DNA from: Alkalibacter saccharofermentans DSM 14828
GTDB lineage: Bacteria; Bacillota; Clostridia; Eubacteriales; Alkalibacteraceae
Reading direction: 5' to 3'
Assembly (NCBI RefSeq): GCF_900128885.1
Contig: NZ_FQTU01000010.1
Coordinates: 16,360 to 80,359 of the forward strand
Length of the DNA: 64,000 nt
Shown: positions 1 through 7,433 of the stretch, one piece after another
How the letters are laid out: each line of letters begins with the position of its first letter
Numbering within the stretch: position 1 is the first letter of the stretch
Made by a program: the position numbers and the translations under genes
The notes under the pieces: model-generated
Databases searched by the model: none
Told to the model about the DNA's origin: nothing
The model's input: only the letters and a program-made list of their open reading frames with translations

Positions 1-1343
1 CCGAATTTGCACATCACGGTCCCGAAGATGTTTTTATTACGATAATTACTATAGCTGGATCCTTTACGATCATGTTTATTGCCAATTGGCAGCTTGCGTT
101 GATAATATTTGCCTTGGTTCCGATAATGCTTTATTTCACAATAATCAAGAACAAGCAGATGCGCAAGGTTTTTGCCGAAATGAGAATAAAGATCGCAGAT
201 ATTAACGCACAGATCGAAGACAGCATATCAGGAGTCAGAGTGGTGCAATCTTTTGGAAACGAATGGTATGAACAAAAAAAGTTTGATATCGGAAATCATG
301 ATTACCGAAGGACAAAGGAAGAGTCATATAAGATCATGGGAGAGTTTATATCCGGGGTAAATCTTATGGCGAACCTATTATACCTCTCCGTTATTTTTTT
401 CGGCGGTCTGTTTATCTACTACGATCAAATAACTGTTGGAGTGTTGATACAGTATCTGCTGTATGTCGGGATATTCATAGAGCCGATTAAGAGAATAGCA
501 AATTTTGTTGAAACATTTCAAAAGGCTGCTTCAGGGTTTTACAGGTTTGACGAGATAATGATGATTGAACCGGATATAGTAGACAAAAAGAACGCGGTAA
601 AAATAGGCAAGCTCTCCGGTGAATTGGAATTTAGAAATGTAGGATTTAGCTACAATGACAAAGACCTAGTGCTAAAAGGAATAGACTTAAAGATAAATCC
701 CGGGGAGACGGTGGCCTTCGTTGGTCCCTCCGGAGCCGGAAAAACTACCTTATGCAGCTTGATACCAAGGTTTTATGAAGTAGATGAAGGCGAGGTTATA
801 GTCGATGGGAAAGACATAAGGGACATCAAATTGAGAGACTTAAGAGACAACATAGGCATCGTACAGCAAGATGTATTTTTATTTTCAGGAACTATCAGGG
901 AAAATATCATGTACGGAAATACTAATGCTACAAAGGAAGAAGTGATTAATGCGGCCAAGCTTGCAAACGCTCACGATTTCATAATGCAGTTGCCAAACGG
1001 GTATGATACTTATACCGGGGAAAGGGGAGTTATGCTCTCCGGCGGACAGAAGCAAAGGATAAGCATTGCAAGGATATTTCTTAAGAATCCCCCAATATTG
1101 ATATTGGATGAGGCGACATCAAGCCTTGACAATGAAAATGAGAAAATCATCCAGCAGTCTTTTGACCGATTGTCAAAAAGCAGAACGACCCTTGTCATCG
1201 CACACAGGTTAGCGACTATAAGGAGCGCAGACAAGATAGTTGTACTGACTGAAGCGGGGATTGAAGAAGAAGGACATCACGAATATCTCTATTCCAAAAA
1301 CGGAATGTATAAAAAACTCTATGATGCTCAACAGCTGACATAG
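1..1343 (+). CDS. ABC exporter, fused permease-ATPase (5' end cut by window)
   Basis: The reading frame is open from base 3, so the gene begins upstream of the window. What remains is the end of the membrane domain (hydrophobic segments around nt 30-130 and 360-480) followed by a complete nucleotide-binding domain. Visible motifs are Walker A GPSGAGKTT (about nt 724-750), signature LSGGQKQR (about 1037), Walker B ILILDEATSSLD (about 1096) and the switch histidine in AHRLAT (about 1200). This is the layout of homodimeric or heterodimeric type IV exporters for drugs, lipids or peptides. The substrate cannot be read from the sequence; no partner half-transporter follows. A strong terminator lies directly after the stop, so this gene ends its transcript. 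Confidence 0.93.
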   Translation, partial: EFAHHGPEDVFITIITIAGSFTIMFIANWQLALIIFALVPIMLYFTIIKNKQMRKVFAEMRIKIADINAQIEDSISGVRVVQSFGNEWYEQKKFDIGNHDYRRTKEESYKIMGEFISGVNLMANLLYLSVIFFGGLFIYYDQITVGVLIQYLLYVGIFIEPIKRIANFVETFQKAASGFYRFDEIMMIEPDIVDKKNAVKIGKLSGELEFRNVGFSYNDKDLVLKGIDLKINPGETVAFVGPSGAGKTTLCSLIPRFYEVDEGEVIVDGKDIRDIKLRDLRDNIGIVQQDVFLFSGTIRENIMYGNTNATKEEVINAAKLANAHDFIMQLPNGYDTYTGERGVMLSGGQKQRISIARIFLKNPPILILDEATSSLDNENEKIIQQSFDRLSKSRTTLVIAHRLATIRSADKIVVLTEAGIEEEGHHEYLYSKNGMYKKLYDAQQLT

Positions 1344-1346
1344 TGG

Positions 1347-1385
1347 AAAAACAGCACCAGATCACAATCTGAAGTGCTGTTTTTT
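1347..1385 (+). terminator. Rho-independent terminator of the ABC exporter
   Basis: ACAGCAC at 1351-1357 pairs with GTGCTGT at 1374-1380, with an inner CAGAT/ATCTG pairing, and a T-run follows. It separates the exporter from the methyltransferase operon. Confidence 0.9.
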
Positions 1386-1412
1386 GAAATCTTAATTAAT
1401 TTTACAAGAGTG

Positions 1413-1464
1413 TTGCTAATTCATTTTTACTTTGATATAATTTCCTTAAGCATACTTAAGTATG
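1413..1464 (+). promoter_or_regulatory. Promoter and palindromic operator of the corrinoid methyltransferase operon
   Basis: A -35-like TTGCTA (1413-1418) and a consensus TATAAT (1436-1441) are separated by 17 bases. Ten bases after the -10 box lies a perfect 14-bp palindrome CATACTTAAGTATG (1451-1464), with a second CTTAAG just before it (1445-1450). Its position at the start of transcription suggests a repressor site. No regulator gene is adjacent, so the binding protein is unknown. Confidence 0.6.
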
Positions 1465-1489
1465 TTGTAAAAAAAGGAGGTTTTATAAT

Positions 1490-2128
1490 ATGGTTGATTT
1501 GAAAAAGATCACAGAGTTAATTGGAAACCTTGAAGAAGAGGAGGTATTAGAGCTTCTAAATGAATTTATATCATCTAATCCTTCAGAAGAAGAAGCGCAA
1601 AAGGTAGTAGGTGCCTGTCAGGAGGGTATGGCAGTAGTTGGAGAATTGTTCGAGTCCGGGGAGTATTTCGTAGGAGATTTGATTTTTGCCGGAGAGCTCC
1701 TATCAGAGGCAATAGATACATTGAAACCTGTAATTGGCTCAAGTACCACTGAAAAAATCGGAAAGATAGTAATAGGAACAGTCCATGGAGACTTACACGA
1801 TATAGGTAAAAACATATTCAAGAGCATGTCTGAAGCCGCAGGCTTTGAAATTTTTGATTTAGGAATAGATCAACCTGTAGGTGCGTTTATTGATAAAGTT
1901 AAAGAAGTTAAGCCTGAAATAATCGGCATGAGCGGAGTTTTAACCCTAGCCCTTGAATCAATGAAAAACACCGTTGACGGACTAGTTGAAGCGGGATTAA
2001 GAGACAGCGTAAAAATAATAATAGGTGGAAATCCTGTAACAAAAGAAGCTTGTGAACACATAGGCGCAGACGCCTTTACCACAAATGCAGCAGAAGGGGT
2101 TAAGATCTGTAAAGGGTGGGTGAAATGA
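1490..2128 (+). CDS. Corrinoid (B12-binding) methyl-carrier protein
   Basis: This 212-residue protein has the two-part build of methyltransferase corrinoid proteins (MtbC/MtmC/MtaC type): a helical N-terminal cap of about 85 residues and a Rossmann-like cobalamin-binding domain. The cobalt-ligand motif DxHxxG is seen as GDLHDIGKNI, with His near residue 105; the downstream GxSG-type loop (IGMSGVLTL) and GG turn (IIIGGNPVT) are also present. In this family the corrinoid accepts a methyl group from a substrate-specific methyltransferase and passes it to a second one. Start ATG follows a strong AAAGGAGG site. It is the first gene of an operon with two UROD-family methyltransferases; the next gene begins one base after its stop. 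Carrier role is well supported; the substrate is unknown. Confidence 0.92.
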   Translation: MVDLKKITELIGNLEEEEVLELLNEFISSNPSEEEAQKVVGACQEGMAVVGELFESGEYFVGDLIFAGELLSEAIDTLKPVIGSSTTEKIGKIVIGTVHGDLHDIGKNIFKSMSEAAGFEIFDLGIDQPVGAFIDKVKEVKPEIIGMSGVLTLALESMKNTVDGLVEAGLRDSVKIIIGGNPVTKEACEHIGADAFTTNAAEGVKICKGWVK

Positions 2129-2129
2129 T

Positions 2130-3284
2130 ATGGCTGATATGAAAAAGAAAAGTCAAGAAATAACCCAGATGTTTAACGATGTTTATGATATGAAAATGCC
2201 CAAGAGGGTACCTATAAGTACATGGACAGATATCGCTTATGCAATTGAATATTGCGGCTACGATGTCAGGGAAGCTCAGTGGAACATGGATATAATAGAA
2301 AAGGTCATGGATAAAACTACTGAAGATTTCAAAAGCGATGTCGTTCCCACGGTAATGATCAGATTTCCCCAGCTTTATCAAATATTAAAGGCAAAAAACT
2401 TCGTGATGGGTTCTGACGGATTCATTCAGCATCCTGAAGTAAGGAGCTTGGAGCCCGAAGATTACCCTGAGTTTAACAAAGATCCATACAAATTCGTCAA
2501 CGAAAAAGTTCTGCCAAGGCTATATAAAGGATTGGACACTACGCCGGAAAAACGTGCGATGACATTTGCGAAAGCTTTTAAAACCTGGGCTGATTTGATG
2601 GGTCAGGTGGGAACGTTTACAGCTAAAGCCGCTGAAAAGCACGGTGTCTCACCAGGTGGAATCGGAATAACTTTAGTTGAAGCACCATTTGACCTTGTAG
2701 CAGATCAAATGAGAAGCTTTACAGGCATAACCATAGATATTAAAAGACGAGGGGCAATGGTAGCAGAAGCTTGTGAGGCTGTTCTCCCAATGATGCTTAA
2801 AGGTGGGGCGCTGCCAAATTCAAACAGATACAACAGGACATTCATACCCCTTCATATGGGACCTTTCTTAAATGCCAAGGATTTTGAAAAATATTATTGG
2901 CCTACATTTAAGAAGCTATGCGATGGTTTGGCTGAAAAAGGAGTTGGAATGAATATTTTCGTTGAGCAGGATTGGATGCGCCATATGGATTATCTGGAAG
3001 AACTACCGGAAGGTTGCCTTCTATGGTTCGAATTTGGTGATCCCAAGTTAGTTAAAGACAGACTCGGCAAAAAACAGATTATTTCAGGAATGTATCCAGT
3101 AACCCTTCTTAGGACCGGAACGAAACAACAGTGTATAGACAAGGCAAAGGAAGTCATCGATATTTTGGCTCCTGGAGGAAACTATATATTCAACTATGAC
3201 AAAGATCCACTGATTCTAGCGGATGCAAAGCCAGAAAATATTATAGCGGTCAATGAATTTGTTCGTGAATACGCCGTATATTAA
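2130..3284 (+). CDS. UROD-family corrinoid methyltransferase (first copy)
   Basis: The 384-residue product belongs to the uroporphyrinogen decarboxylase/MtaA-like TIM-barrel superfamily. In anaerobes, members beside a corrinoid protein move methyl groups to or from cobalamin. Recognisable features are the N-terminal PKRVPIST segment, PGGIGITLVEAPFDLVADQMR in the middle, the barrel strand FIPLHMGPFL and a C-terminal APGGNYIFNYD followed by ENI.AVNEFV.EY, shared with the paralogue at 3509-4678. It follows the corrinoid gene with one base between, so translation is probably coupled. True heme-pathway UroD is unlikely given the neighbours and the lack of any heme gene. Whether it is the substrate-side (MT1) or folate-side (MT2) enzyme cannot be decided here. 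Confidence 0.85.
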   Translation: MADMKKKSQEITQMFNDVYDMKMPKRVPISTWTDIAYAIEYCGYDVREAQWNMDIIEKVMDKTTEDFKSDVVPTVMIRFPQLYQILKAKNFVMGSDGFIQHPEVRSLEPEDYPEFNKDPYKFVNEKVLPRLYKGLDTTPEKRAMTFAKAFKTWADLMGQVGTFTAKAAEKHGVSPGGIGITLVEAPFDLVADQMRSFTGITIDIKRRGAMVAEACEAVLPMMLKGGALPNSNRYNRTFIPLHMGPFLNAKDFEKYYWPTFKKLCDGLAEKGVGMNIFVEQDWMRHMDYLEELPEGCLLWFEFGDPKLVKDRLGKKQIISGMYPVTLLRTGTKQQCIDKAKEVIDILAPGGNYIFNYDKDPLILADAKPENIIAVNEFVREYAVY

Positions 3285-3298
3285 GGGAGGGATCTATA

Positions 3299-3507
3299 AT
3301 GGATTATAAATCTGAATTATACACATCATGGCCTGAATACATGGAGGAAAATGATATCAAGCCTGAGCAGGGTGAGGTTATGGCGCCTGCTATACAGTCA
3401 CAAGAGGAGATGATGTTTGGTTTTATCATGTTTCTGCTGATGTAACATCAAGGGTGCTTCAAGACATTGCGTTTGTAAGCATGGCTCTAAGCGACAAGAA
3501 AGGGTGA
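3299..3507 (+). pseudogene. Tiny gene of about 68 codons, apparently frameshifted
   Basis: An ATG with a good site (AAGGGAGGG, 3283-3291) opens a frame reading MDYKSELYTSWPEYMEEND and then KPEQGE. That frame runs on only to a stop at 3443-3445, with a low-complexity Met/Phe-rich tail. The other frame (phase of base 1) opens at about 3377 and reads GYGACYTVTRGDDVWFYHV and on to SMALSDKKG, stopping at 3505-3507, two bases before the next gene. Adding one G in the run near 3376-3377 joins both into one sensible protein. This is either a real frameshift, a sequencing error or programmed slippage. I do not recognise the family. Its place between two methyltransferase genes suggests an accessory role. 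Confidence 0.6.
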
Positions 3508-3508
3508 T

Positions 3509-4678
3509 ATGTTGATGAATGAAAAAGAACAAATGTACAATGAACGTGTAGAGAGATTTGTTAAAACAGTCAACCACGAAGAACCCGACAGAGTGCCTGT
3601 GTTGTCTTTAGTAGAGACCATGGCGATAGCTTATGCAGGAGCGACAATTGAAGAATGCTTGAAAAGCCATGATGATGAATTCAAAATTTATGGAAAGTTA
3701 TTTGAGGACGTTTATTTTGATGGAACACTTGGTTTCGGACTTAACAGGGCTATGAATGTGTATAGCGCTTTGGGGGTAAATGCCTACTTTGTAAGCGAGG
3801 ATGGAACTACCCTTCAACATGGAGAAATATCTCCCATGGCAGACACCGAGTATGATGATTTTATCGAAAACCCCATAAGGTTTGCGAAAAACGTATTGTT
3901 TAAACGCAAATACCCAAATTTAAACCTGCCTTATCCTCAAAATAAGGAGGCGATAAAAAATGCGGCACTTGGTCTAGCCGACTTTGGAAAGAAGATGGGC
4001 GACGGAGCGGCTTACCTGAAAGACCTTGCAGGGGTTCCTGTGACGGCAGGCAATTATATAATTGCACCTCTTGATCAGATATTTGACTATTTTAGAGGTT
4101 TTAGAGGTACGCTTACGGATATGAGAAGAAATCCTGACAAATTACTTGAGGCAACAGACAAGCTTGTTGATTTTTGCATTAGCTTGGCAACTGGAAATGC
4201 TCCAAAACTAGAACCTTTTCCATGGGTGTTTTCTCCTTTGCACATACCTACATTTTTAGGACCGGAGCAGTTTGGAAAATTCTATTGGCCAAGCTATAAA
4301 AAAATGTTGATGGCTCTCAATGAAAGAGGCGCTAAAGTCTTTATATTTATGGAAGGCTTGTGGGAGCCATATTATGAATTTCTTCAGGAACTGCCGGATA
4401 ACTTTGCTATTGGAAATCTTGAAAAAGACGACCCAATAAAAGTTAAAAAAATTTTAGGAAAGAAGATAACTATATCAGGAGGCATGCCCTTGGATAAATT
4501 AAGATATGAAACCAAGGAGGAATGCATAGATCATGCAAAAAAAATTATCGACAATTGTGCCCCTGGTGGAGGTTTTATTTTTTCAACAAATCTAGCTTTA
4601 TTGTCGGGTAAAGATGTTAATATTGAAAACTTCAAGGCAGTCAATGAGTTTGTACACGAGTATGGAGTCTATAAATGA
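3509..4678 (+). CDS. UROD-family corrinoid methyltransferase (second copy)
   Basis: This 389-residue paralogue of the product at 2130-3284 has the same superfamily layout: N-terminal EEPDRVPVLSLVE, the strand SPLHIPTFLGPEQF.KFYWPS, the loop ISGGMPLDKLRYETKEECI and the C-terminal CAPGGGFIFSTN followed by FKAVNEFVHEYG. The two copies are clearly divergent rather than a recent duplication. Two different UROD-type proteins with one corrinoid protein fits a substrate:corrinoid transferase paired with a second transferase, or two transferases of different specificity sharing one carrier. Start may be ATG 3509 or ATG 3515; the GGG of the ribosome site at 3502-3504 sits better with 3515. It follows the tiny broken gene by one base. 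Confidence 0.85.
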   Translation: MLMNEKEQMYNERVERFVKTVNHEEPDRVPVLSLVETMAIAYAGATIEECLKSHDDEFKIYGKLFEDVYFDGTLGFGLNRAMNVYSALGVNAYFVSEDGTTLQHGEISPMADTEYDDFIENPIRFAKNVLFKRKYPNLNLPYPQNKEAIKNAALGLADFGKKMGDGAAYLKDLAGVPVTAGNYIIAPLDQIFDYFRGFRGTLTDMRRNPDKLLEATDKLVDFCISLATGNAPKLEPFPWVFSPLHIPTFLGPEQFGKFYWPSYKKMLMALNERGAKVFIFMEGLWEPYYEFLQELPDNFAIGNLEKDDPIKVKKILGKKITISGGMPLDKLRYETKEECIDHAKKIIDNCAPGGGFIFSTNLALLSGKDVNIENFKAVNEFVHEYGVYK

Positions 4679-4690
4679 GGAGTGAAAAAT

Positions 4691-4816
4691 ATGCCGGAAG
4701 AAAAAACAATTGAAGAAATAATGGAAGAAGTTAAAAATGAGCTCGACTTCTTACCACCTGATGAAAACATCCGAAACGGCTTCATGGCTGGGCTTACATT
4801 TATGATGATCTTATGA
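4691..4816 (+). CDS. Small acidic protein, 41 residues, end of methyltransferase operon
   Basis: ATG follows a GAGGAG site (4676-4683) overlapping the end of the upstream methyltransferase gene. The product begins MPEEKTIEEIMEEVKNEL, a strongly acidic predicted helix, and ends in a hydrophobic stretch FMAGLTFMMIL. A terminator follows directly, so it is the last gene of the operon. I know no family for it. The operon position, good ribosome site and tight spacing argue that it is translated; a role with the methyltransferases is inference only. Confidence 0.55.
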   Translation: MPEEKTIEEIMEEVKNELDFLPPDENIRNGFMAGLTFMMIL

Positions 4817-4820
4817 TTTC

Positions 4821-4851
4821 ACAAGGGGTCGGTTAAGCACCGGCCTCTTTA
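4821..4851 (+). terminator. Terminator of the corrinoid methyltransferase operon
   Basis: AGGGGTCGGT (about 4824-4833) pairs, with some G-T pairs, with CACCGGCCTCT (4839-4849), and T residues follow. Confidence 0.75.
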
Positions 4852-4915
4852 ATGTTGTTTAGAAGAAAGTGTTTATGGTATAAATAGAATATAAGCAAAA
4901 GACGAGGTGATATAA

Positions 4916-5065
4916 ATGAAAAGGTTTGTTGTTGCCGTTACCACTCTCGTTTCGGCGGTTCTTATGGTCATGGGTATAATCTATCTAATTCAAAAGAAAC
5001 AAAATGACAGGATTGGCGGCAGGTTGGTAAAAGTTGACTACAGGTTTAGCAAGGAGTTTGGATAG
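4916..5065 (+). CDS. Small single-pass membrane protein, 49 residues
   Basis: ATG is preceded by GACGAGGTGA at good spacing. The protein starts MKRFVVAVTTLVSAVLMVMG and continues IIYLI, a single transmembrane helix of about 22 residues after two positive charges. A basic tail follows (QKKQNDRIGGRLVKVDYRF). It could be a small membrane protein or an uncleaved-signal peptide. It is a separate transcription unit: a terminator follows at once and a promoter-like TATAAAT lies near 4878. I recognise no family. The next genes are a holin and an endolysin, but a terminator lies between, so no functional link is claimed. Confidence 0.6.
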   Translation: MKRFVVAVTTLVSAVLMVMGIIYLIQKKQNDRIGGRLVKVDYRFSKEFG

Positions 5066-5072
5066 GAGTAAA

Positions 5073-5105
5073 ATAATAATCTCTGAAAAGGGATTATTTT
5101 TTTGT
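5073..5105 (+). terminator. Terminator after the 49-residue membrane protein
   Basis: AATAATC (5075-5081) pairs with GATTATT (5092-5098), followed by a long T-run. Confidence 0.85.
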
Positions 5106-5167
5106 CCTTTTTTTGATGATATTTCCATTTTATTAGTAGATGATAAATAAAAAACGGAGGTGAAAAA

Positions 5168-5611
5168 ATGGATATATTAGAAATGATAAGGCCAAAAATA
5201 ATGACGCTGAGCCCTTGGGAGAAGATCGGCATTATGGGAATTGCAGCAGCGCTGGTAAGACTTGTTGGAGGATTCGACCAATCGATGCAGACCTTGGTTT
5301 TATTTATAGTCATCGATTATGTCACTGGTGTGATACTGGCTCTGTATAAAAACAACTTAAGCTCTGAAGCTTGCTACAGAGGAATTCTAAAAAAAGGCAT
5401 AATATTTTTTATCGTCATATTGGCCCATCACACGGATATGATATTCGAAACGGATTCATTGCTGTTAAGAAATTGCACGATTATTTTTTATATCGGCAAT
5501 GAAGGGATATCGATTATGGAAAACGCAGGAGAGATTGGAATTCCAATGCCTGCCTTCATGAGAAGGGTTTTGCGGAACCTAAAGGAGAAAAACGAGGAGT
5601 TGGAGAGATGA
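5168..5611 (+). CDS. Phage-type holin (holin 4/TcdE-like family)
   Basis: This 147-residue protein has the build of the Firmicute phage_holin_4 family, which includes toxin-secretion holins. A short amphipathic N-terminus is followed by hydrophobic segments near residues 18-35, 38-58 and 78-95, then the family-typical NEGISIMENAGEIGIPMP segment and a charged tail. Holins make pores in the cytoplasmic membrane so that an endolysin reaches the cell wall. Start ATG follows GGAGGTGAAAAA. The stop overlaps the start of the endolysin gene by four bases, so the two are translationally coupled. No other phage gene is near, so this is a stand-alone or domesticated lysis cassette. Confidence 0.88.
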   Translation: MDILEMIRPKIMTLSPWEKIGIMGIAAALVRLVGGFDQSMQTLVLFIVIDYVTGVILALYKNNLSSEACYRGILKKGIIFFIVILAHHTDMIFETDSLLLRNCTIIFYIGNEGISIMENAGEIGIPMPAFMRRVLRNLKEKNEELER

Positions 5612-6165
5612 TAAGTATAGGAGCGAGAGGAATTAAAGTAAGAAATCTTCAAAAGATGTTAGTTAAAGAAGGATACCTGCTGGATAAAAGGGAAATTGAT
5701 TCGATATTCGGACCTAAGACAAGAGCTGCCGTCATGGAATTTCAGAAAAACAATAAATTAAAGATTGATGGAATAGTTGGAGATGAAACAAACAGAGAAA
5801 TAATGTTTTTAAAGTATCCGAATTTTAGCTCTCATGAATTTAAGTGCAAATGCAGAGGAGCCTATTGCGACGGTTTTCCAGCTAAAATAGATGAAGACCT
5901 AATCACCCAGCTACAAAGAATAAGAAACAGCTTGAAAAGGCCTGTAATAATCACTTCAGGCTTAAGGTGTGAGAGGCACAATATAAATTCAGGGGGGGTC
6001 AAATCTTCTTTGCATCTAAAAGGCAGAGCGGCTGATATAAGATCCCCTGGAGTTTCGGTTAAAGAACTGGGAAAGTTGGCAGTAAATATAAATTCCCATG
6101 GAGGATGCGGGATTAGTTACGCTAGTTTTGTACATTTAGATACAGGAAGCAAGAGAATATGGTAG
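5608..6165 (+). CDS. Peptidoglycan-binding M15-type endopeptidase (endolysin-like)
   Basis: The 185-residue protein has two parts. Residues about 3-65 form a peptidoglycan-binding_1 domain (GARGIKVRNLQKMLVKEGY and FGPKTRAAVMEFQ). Residues about 75-185 form a D-Ala-D-Ala carboxypeptidase/L-Ala-D-Glu endopeptidase of the M15 family (peptidase_M15_3 type). The zinc motif SxHxxGxAxD is seen as SLHLKGRAADI, with a second histidine in FVHLDTG. There is no signal peptide, as expected for an enzyme released through the holin encoded just upstream. A Cys-rich insert (KCKCRGAYC) precedes the catalytic part and is common in this family. The gene overlaps the holin stop by ATGA. Confidence 0.87.
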   Translation: MISIGARGIKVRNLQKMLVKEGYLLDKREIDSIFGPKTRAAVMEFQKNNKLKIDGIVGDETNREIMFLKYPNFSSHEFKCKCRGAYCDGFPAKIDEDLITQLQRIRNSLKRPVIITSGLRCERHNINSGGVKSSLHLKGRAADIRSPGVSVKELGKLAVNINSHGGCGISYASFVHLDTGSKRIW

Positions 6166-6266
6166 AATTAATGTATTGTCAAAAAATTAAACTAAATTTT
6201 AATGATATTTTAATCCCTATAGGATAAAATATATTAGACTTTAAAAATTATTACGGGGTTGATTTT

Positions 6267-7415
6267 ATGAAGAAAGTTTTAATTTTTACCGCTTCAACAG
6301 GCGGGGGACACAATATCGCCGCAAATTCATTAAAGGAGCATTTTGAAGCAAGTGGATATGAAGCAGCAATATTTGACGCTTTTAAGGAAACAAATCTATT
6401 GCTGGACAAGGTAATATCCCGAGGATATGAAAAGATATTAAGCTTAAGTCCCAGAACCTACGGCAGAATGTACCGAGCTGCCAACAACAAGACGCTCAGT
6501 CATTACATCGTAGCACTTATTACAGACGTAATGGAAAAAAACATGATGGGCATAATTAACGAAAATAATCCGGATCTTATAATCGCAACACATCCCTTGG
6601 TTACAAATGTATTAGGCACTTTAAAAGAAGACAGAGAATTTGACGTTCCTATCATATCGATTGTAACAGATTATATGATACATCGCGCATACATTCACGA
6701 TCAAATAGATGCATATGTTGCAGGCAGCGAATATACAAAAGAAACGATCATCAAAAAAGGCGTGGATGAAAAGAAGATTCACACATATGGGATTCCGGTG
6801 AGAAAATCCTTTTTAGATCATACCACAATAGCCGTCAAGGATTACAGCGTTGATTTATCTGTATTGCTGATGGCAGGTTCAATGGGAACTGCCCATATGG
6901 AAAAGGCATTTCTAAGCCTAATCAGCTCAAAGCACAATTTAAAGATAATCGTGGTCTGTGGAAAAAATGACAAAGTTAAAAGCAGAATCGACAAAATTAT
7001 GGAAGATGAGCATTTAAATAAAATCGTAGAGGTATATGGTTTTGTAGAAAACATACCTGAGCTCATGGACAGGGGCGATGTTATAATAACAAAGCCCGGC
7101 GGCTTGACGACTACAGAATCCATAATCAAGAATATACCTATGATTATTCCATATTATATTCCTGGGCAGGAAGAGGAAAATACCGACTTTCTAGTTGAAA
7201 CGGGAATGGCTATCAAAGTTGACAAAATAAAAGATTTGACAAATGTCGTAGACTACCTGGTCCACAACAAAGACATTCTCGACAGTATGGCTCAGAATAT
7301 GTCTGAAATGGCCAAGGAACAATCAATTGACAGAATAATTGCTCTCGGAAGCGAACTTATTGCAAAAAATATTGAGGGCAAGTATAAAAATAAAACACTC
7401 GTGATGCCTTCATAG
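6267..7415 (+). CDS. MGDG synthase/UgtP-like diacylglycerol glycosyltransferase
   Basis: This 382-residue GT28/MurG-like enzyme has the N-terminal acceptor domain of monogalactosyl-diacylglycerol synthases: FTASTGGGHNIAANSLKEHF, with the Gly-rich loop and His near residue 16. The C-terminal nucleotide-sugar domain carries KPGGLTTTES around residue 275. In Firmicutes such enzymes (UgtP/YpfP type) add glucose or galactose to diacylglycerol at the membrane, giving glycolipids and lipoteichoic acid anchors. The length fits the family. The ribosome site (GGGG, about 6254) is modest but start ATG is the only good candidate. The gene stands alone, ending in a terminator shared with the converging mgtE. 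Confidence 0.85.
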   Translation: MKKVLIFTASTGGGHNIAANSLKEHFEASGYEAAIFDAFKETNLLLDKVISRGYEKILSLSPRTYGRMYRAANNKTLSHYIVALITDVMEKNMMGIINENNPDLIIATHPLVTNVLGTLKEDREFDVPIISIVTDYMIHRAYIHDQIDAYVAGSEYTKETIIKKGVDEKKIHTYGIPVRKSFLDHTTIAVKDYSVDLSVLLMAGSMGTAHMEKAFLSLISSKHNLKIIVVCGKNDKVKSRIDKIMEDEHLNKIVEVYGFVENIPELMDRGDVIITKPGGLTTTESIIKNIPMIIPYYIPGQEEENTDFLVETGMAIKVDKIKDLTNVVDYLVHNKDILDSMAQNMSEMAKEQSIDRIIALGSELIAKNIEGKYKNKTLVMPS

Positions 7416-7433
7416 GCAAAACGGGTGTTTTTA
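7392..7433. terminator. Bidirectional terminator between glycosyltransferase and mgtE
   Basis: AAAACACTCGT (7393-7403) pairs with ACGGGTGTTTTT (7421-7432) around an inner GCCT/AGGC. It overlaps the stop codons of both converging genes and has T-runs on both strands. Confidence 0.85.

Noticed and set aside
2130..4678. Heme-pathway uroporphyrinogen decarboxylase
   Set aside because: Two divergent copies with a corrinoid protein and no heme genes fit methyltransferases far better.
4856..6266. Prophage
   Set aside because: Only a holin and an endolysin are present; no integrase, capsid, tail or replication genes and no attachment repeats were seen.
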